Assembly (NCBI GenBank): GCA_049520215.1
Contig: JBEKPZ010000136.1
Span: forward strand, 1-19,096
Length of the DNA stretch: 19,096 nucleotides
Origin: Bog-159 sp049520215
Lineage (GTDB): Bacteria; Acidobacteriota; Terriglobia; Bryobacterales; Bryobacteraceae
Direction of reading: 5' to 3'
Shown piece after piece: positions 16,524-19,096 of this stretch. The notes beneath the pieces are model-generated. The model was not told where the DNA came from. It made no database searches and was given only the letters and a program-made list of their open reading frames with translations. The stretch's first letter is position 1, and each line of letters starts with the position of its first letter. Made by a program: the position numbers and the translations under genes.

Positions 16524-16551
16524 ACTATACCCCCGTTGGTATAGCTGTCAA
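16524..16551 (-). promoter_or_regulatory. promoter and operator of the metal-efflux operon
   Basis: The minus strand shows TTGACA (16551-16546), a 16-bp spacer and TATAGT (16529-16524), 24 bases before the repressor ATG. The spacer and -10 hold a perfect 7-bp inverted repeat, CTATACC-CCCGTT-GGTATAG (16525-16544). A G/C tract between AT-rich inverted arms is the layout of known RcnR/FrmR operators. The promoter and repeat are seen directly; binding is inferred. Confidence 0.8.
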
Positions 16552-16725
16552 CGGCCACAAATCGTAATGGGATTGTAATATGTGGAAGTTGTTGCGGCGC
16601 TTGTGCGCCGTGGCAAGCCGGAGGTGCTGATTAAAGGCTTAAGACGATCGAGTGCTGGGATACTCCTGGCCGGCGTCTTGTCGAGAGCGGCCTCGCCCAG
16701 CAACCGCTAACTTTTGGAAAATGAG

Positions 16726-17103
16726 GTCTTTCGCATCGACCACGACGAGCTCTTTAACCAGACCACGCACTTGCAATACCAGCCGTGGAAGCGTGGGCCG
16801 TGGTTCGCGTTCAACTGGCGATACGACAGCGGGCTGGTGGCCGGCGCCGCGCCGTGTTCGGCGCCCACCGCGACCTGCTTCGCCGCGACTCCGACCGCGG
16901 ATGGGGGAGGGGCGAACATTCCAAGCGGCGAGGTGGCTCTCGTAAACGCTATCACCGGGGTGCCCCTAACCGCCGATCAGGAGTTTCAGTCCGGGCTTAT
17001 TTGTAATGGTAAGCCGGCCGCTCCGAGCCCTCTTGGGCCCGCGCTGGCCACGTGCAGCGCGGCGGGGCTCGGCTCCATCTACCTGAAGATACCAGCACCC
17101 GGG
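16726..17103 (+). pseudogene. truncated fragment of a second TonB-dependent receptor
   Basis: The translation VFRIDHDELFNQTTHLQYQP then WKRGPWFAFNWRYDSGLVAG matches the intact receptor (VFRIDHDENFNQTTHLQYQP, WKKGPWFGFNWRYDSGLVAG) almost residue for residue. The match continues more loosely through LTADQEFQSGLICNG to GSIYLKIPAPG. Homology then stops. The intact protein goes on for about 80 more residues to its terminal Phe, which are missing here, as are the first 730 or so. The frame is open, but only a TTG lies upstream (16714) and no signal peptide or plug exists, so it cannot make a working receptor. It lies between the metal-efflux promoter and the 3' end of the dehydratase gene, 17 bp from that stop, and looks like the scar of a deletion. 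Confidence 0.85.
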
Positions 17104-17119
17104 ATCAGAGTGCCTTGTC

Positions 17120-18850
17120 TTAACGCCCATCCCCCAGTTGGGAGCCTGCCCCACAACCACCCGCCTGCAGAAAATCGAAGTCGCAGCCTTGGTTCGCCTG
17201 GGTGACATGGTCCAGGAAGAGGCGCCCATAGCCGCGCTCATAATGCGGCGGGGCGGGACGGAAATCGGCCAGGCGGCGGGCGATCTCTTCGGCGGGGACC
17301 AGCAGGTCGATGCGGCGGCCGGCCCCATCCAGCGCGATCTCATCGCCAGTGCGCACCGCCGCCAGCGGGCCGCCGATGGCCGATTCGGGCGCCACGTGCA
17401 GCACCACCGTACCGAAGCTGGTGCCGCTCATGCGCGCGTCGCTGATGCGGACCATGTCGGCGACGCCGCGTTCGAGCAGCACGCGCGGCATGGGGATGTG
17501 CCCCCATTCGGGCATGCCGGGCGCGCCCTTGGGTCCGCAGTTGCGCATCACCAGCACGGTGGATGCGTCCACCGGCAGATCGGCGGAATCGATCTGGGCG
17601 CGCATCTGCTGGTAATTCTCGAAGACGTAAGCCCGGCCGCGATGCTGCAGAAGCTGCGGCGAGGCGGCGGTCTGTTTGATCACCGCGCCATCGGGCGCCA
17701 GGTTGCCGTATAGGACCACGGTCCCGCCCTCGGGATGGAGCGGCTCGGCGGCGGTGCGGATCACCTCGCGGCGGAAACATTCGGCACGCTCCACGTTTTC
17801 GCCGACCGTCTTGCCAGTGACCGTCAGGGCATCGTGGTGGAGCAGGTGCAGAATCTCCTTCATGACGGCGGGCAGACCGCCGGCTTGAAAGAAGTCCTCC
17901 ATCAGATAGTCGCCCGAAGGCTTGATATTGGCGATGTAGGGCGTGCGGCGCGAGATGCGGTCGAATTCGTCGAGGCGCAGATCGATGCCCAGGCGTCCGG
18001 CGATGGCGATCAGGTGGATGACGGCGTTGGTGGACCCGCCGATGGCCATGTCGACGGTGATGGCGTTTTCGAGCGCGGCGCGGGTCATGATGCGGGACGG
18101 GCGCAGGTCCTCGCGCACGATTTCGACGATGCGGCGGCCGCTCATCTCGGCCATGGCGAGGCGGCGCGAATCGGGCGCGGGCACGCTGGCGCAGCCGGGC
18201 AGAGTCATGCCGAGCGCCTCGGCCAGGCTGGTCATGGTGGAAGCGGTGCCCATCACGGTGCAGTGGCCGGCGCTGCGGGCGATGCATCCTTCGATTTCGC
18301 ACCATTCTTCTTCGGTGAGGCGGCCGGTGCGGAAGAGGTCGAAGAGCTTGCGGCCGTCGGTGCCGGAGCCGAGGCGTTGGTCGCGCCACTGGCCGGCGAG
18401 CATGGGTCCGCCGGGCACCATGATGGCCGGGATGTCCGCGCTGGCCGCACCCATGAGCTGGGCTGGGGTGGTCTTGTCGCAGCCGCACAGCAGCACCACG
18501 CCATCGAGCGGGTTGGCGCGGATGGATTCTTCCACGTCCATGGCCATCAGGTTGCGATAGAGCATGGTGGTGGGGCGCATGAACATCTCGCCCAGGGAGA
18601 TGGTGGGGAATTCCAGGGGAAAGCCGCCGGCCACCCATACGCCGCGCTTGACGGCTTCGGCGACGGTGCGCAGGTGGAGGTTGCAGTTGTTCAGCTCGCT
18701 CCAGGAGTTGCAGATGCCGATGACGGGCTTGTTCTGGAATACGTCGGCGGTGAAGCCTTCCGAGCGCAGCCAGGCGCGGCGGGCGAAGCCGTAGTAGCCG
18801 GGATCGGCGAACCATTCCTGGCTGCGGAGGTTTTTGGTGGTGAGGGGCAT
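17120..18850 (-). CDS. IlvD/Edd-family sugar-acid dehydratase (L-arabinonate dehydratase-like)
   Basis: A 576-residue protein. The [2Fe-2S] cluster cysteines are present as Cys56 (NNCNLH), Cys124 (CGCDKTTP) and Cys197 (SAGHCTVMGTASTM), with Lys126 as the carboxylated-lysine candidate and the catalytic Ser475 in ISDARMSGTS. The opening LRSQEWF with ARRAWLRSEGF, and features such as GGFPLEFPTISLGEMFMRPT and NCGPKGAPGMPEWG, match the pentonate/hexonate dehydratase branch better than the dihydroxy-acid dehydratase of valine/isoleucine synthesis. The reaction would be removal of water from a sugar acid to give the 2-keto-3-deoxy acid. The substrate is inferred only to class. After CDFDFL the tail (residues 562-576, QAGGCGAGSQLGDGR) is partly encoded by a copy of the GAGCCTGCCCCACAA repeat. 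No Shine-Dalgarno precedes the ATG. Annotation as ilvD would be a likely over-transfer. Confidence 0.9.
   Translation of the reverse strand: MPLTTKNLRSQEWFADPGYYGFARRAWLRSEGFTADVFQNKPVIGICNSWSELNNCNLHLRTVAEAVKRGVWVAGGFPLEFPTISLGEMFMRPTTMLYRNLMAMDVEESIRANPLDGVVLLCGCDKTTPAQLMGAASADIPAIMVPGGPMLAGQWRDQRLGSGTDGRKLFDLFRTGRLTEEEWCEIEGCIARSAGHCTVMGTASTMTSLAEALGMTLPGCASVPAPDSRRLAMAEMSGRRIVEIVREDLRPSRIMTRAALENAITVDMAIGGSTNAVIHLIAIAGRLGIDLRLDEFDRISRRTPYIANIKPSGDYLMEDFFQAGGLPAVMKEILHLLHHDALTVTGKTVGENVERAECFRREVIRTAAEPLHPEGGTVVLYGNLAPDGAVIKQTAASPQLLQHRGRAYVFENYQQMRAQIDSADLPVDASTVLVMRNCGPKGAPGMPEWGHIPMPRVLLERGVADMVRISDARMSGTSFGTVVLHVAPESAIGGPLAAVRTGDEIALDGAGRRIDLLVPAEEIARRLADFRPAPPHYERGYGRLFLDHVTQANQGCDFDFLQAGGCGAGSQLGDGR
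17142..17156. repeat. partial copy of the hairpin repeat inside the dehydratase 3' end
   Basis: GAGCCTGCCCCACAA here is identical to 18935-18949. The left arm of the hairpin seen in the full copy is degenerate (CAGTTGG in place of CAGGCTGA). It lies within the dehydratase coding sequence and encodes part of residues 565-570. Confidence 0.7.
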
Positions 18851-18858
18851 TGAGGTTT

Positions 18859-18888
18859 ATTACAGCGCGGTGGAGGGTTGGGCTGCAA
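18859..18888 (-). promoter_or_regulatory. possible promoter of the dehydratase gene
   Basis: The minus strand has TTGCAG (18888-18883), 18 bases, then TGTAAT (18864-18859), ending 8 bases before the ATG. If real, the transcript would be leaderless, in line with the lack of a Shine-Dalgarno. The -35 is weak. Confidence 0.35.
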
Positions 18889-18906
18889 TGCGGCGCACTG
18901 GGAAGA

Positions 18907-18942
18907 GGCGGCCTGAGAGGCCGCCGCAGGCTGAGAGCCTGC
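18907..18942. repeat. two tandem perfect hairpins with GAG loops
   Basis: GGCGGCCT-GAG-AGGCCGCC (18907-18925, 8-bp stem) is followed immediately by GCAGGCT-GAG-AGCCTGC (18926-18942, 7-bp stem). Both have a 3-base loop reading GAG. The second continues into CCCCACAA, the part shared with 17149-17156. The element stands between two divergent genes and resembles REP-like intergenic hairpins. Confidence 0.8.
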
Positions 18943-18986
18943 CCCACAAGGGCAAATCCTGCTATGGTTACGGCTTCGAACCAGTT

Positions 18987-19096
18987 ATGCGCATCCAGTC
19001 AGTCGACATCTTTCGCGGCCTTACGATTCTGGTGATGGTCTTTGTGAACGATGTCGCCGGAGTGAAAGGCCTGCCATGGTGGACTCACCATATGCC
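18987..19096 (+). CDS. DUF5009/HGSNAT-like (NagX-type) membrane acyltransferase, partial, 3' end outside window
   Basis: The reading from the ATG at 18987 gives 36 codons to the window edge, beginning MRIQSVDIFRGLTILVMVFV and then NDVAGVKGLPWWTHHMP. The opening S(V/L)D-x-FRGLTI-x-x-MVFVN with a following G-x-x-x-PWW is the N-terminal signature of the DUF5009/heparan-alpha-glucosaminide N-acetyltransferase-like family, multi-spanning membrane proteins that transfer acyl groups to sugars. Only the first helix is visible, so length and integrity are unknown. The ATG at 18964 is in another frame. No clear ribosome site was found. It is divergent from the dehydratase, with the hairpin repeats between. 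Confidence 0.8.
   Translation, partial: MRIQSVDIFRGLTILVMVFVNDVAGVKGLPWWTHHM

Noticed and set aside
16714..17205. The 163-codon reading as a functional gene
   Set aside because: It starts with TTG, has no signal peptide, loses homology at 17103 and then runs antisense into the dehydratase; treated as a receptor remnant.
17735..18853. Long plus-strand reading opposite the dehydratase
   Set aside because: It is antisense to a gene with complete catalytic motifs; its His/Gly/Ala/Asp-rich text is typical of a shadow in GC-rich DNA.
1..19096. CRISPR array, tRNA, rRNA, transposase or phage genes
   Set aside because: No regularly spaced repeats, no cloverleaf with conserved loops and no transposase or integrase motifs were seen. 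Scanning was by eye, so a short RNA gene could be missed.

Overview
The window looks like a chromosomal segment from an acidobacterium of the Solibacter/Bryobacter type. The evidence is the high GC content, a TonB-dependent receptor with an N-terminal carboxypeptidase-regulatory-like domain, a PadR + membrane-protein pair, a sugar-type microcompartment operon, and short hairpin repeats of the kind scattered through such genomes. The genus is an inference from gene content; no marker gene is present.

Layout. Positions 1-1520 (minus strand) hold the upstream end of a bacterial microcompartment operon: class II aldolase, BMC-H hexamer, then two EutN/CcmL pentamer genes, the last cut by the window edge. 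This resembles the fucose/rhamnose (planctomycete-type) compartments, in which the aldolase makes lactaldehyde and the shell contains it. Upstream on the same strand are a secreted protein of about 14 BNR/YCF48-like repeats (1600-4086) and a PadR repressor with a HAAS-type membrane protein (4275-5654). The PadR pair has a clear sigma70-like promoter overlapped by dyads. Positions 5698-7031 hold no convincing gene.

Positions 7032-7604 encode a small membrane-anchored protein resembling DUF3299. Divergent from it is a LytS-type histidine kinase (7788-9677), followed by a LytTR response regulator and a 914-residue TonB-dependent receptor. The receptor's stop shares the palindrome CTAG with the stop of a decayed copy of the DUF3299-like gene. 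A SAM methyltransferase follows (13649-14245).

Positions 14265-16551 (minus) form a metal-efflux unit. An RcnR-like repressor carries the His3/Cys35/His60/His64 ligand set, a 20-bp inverted repeat sits on its promoter, and a P1B-type ATPase follows whose transmembrane metal motif is GAC in place of the usual CPC or SPC.

Positions 16726-17103 are a truncated fragment of a second TonB receptor, closely similar to the C-terminal part of the intact one. It abuts the 3' end of an IlvD/Edd-family sugar-acid dehydratase (17120-18850, minus) whose last residues are encoded by a repeat. Tandem hairpin repeats (18907-18942) precede the start of a DUF5009/NagX-like membrane acyltransferase gene that runs off the end.

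No single unmistakably new system is visible. The most distinctive items are the RcnR + non-CPC ATPase pair with its operator, the two decayed paralogues, and the repeat that forms part of a protein C-terminus.
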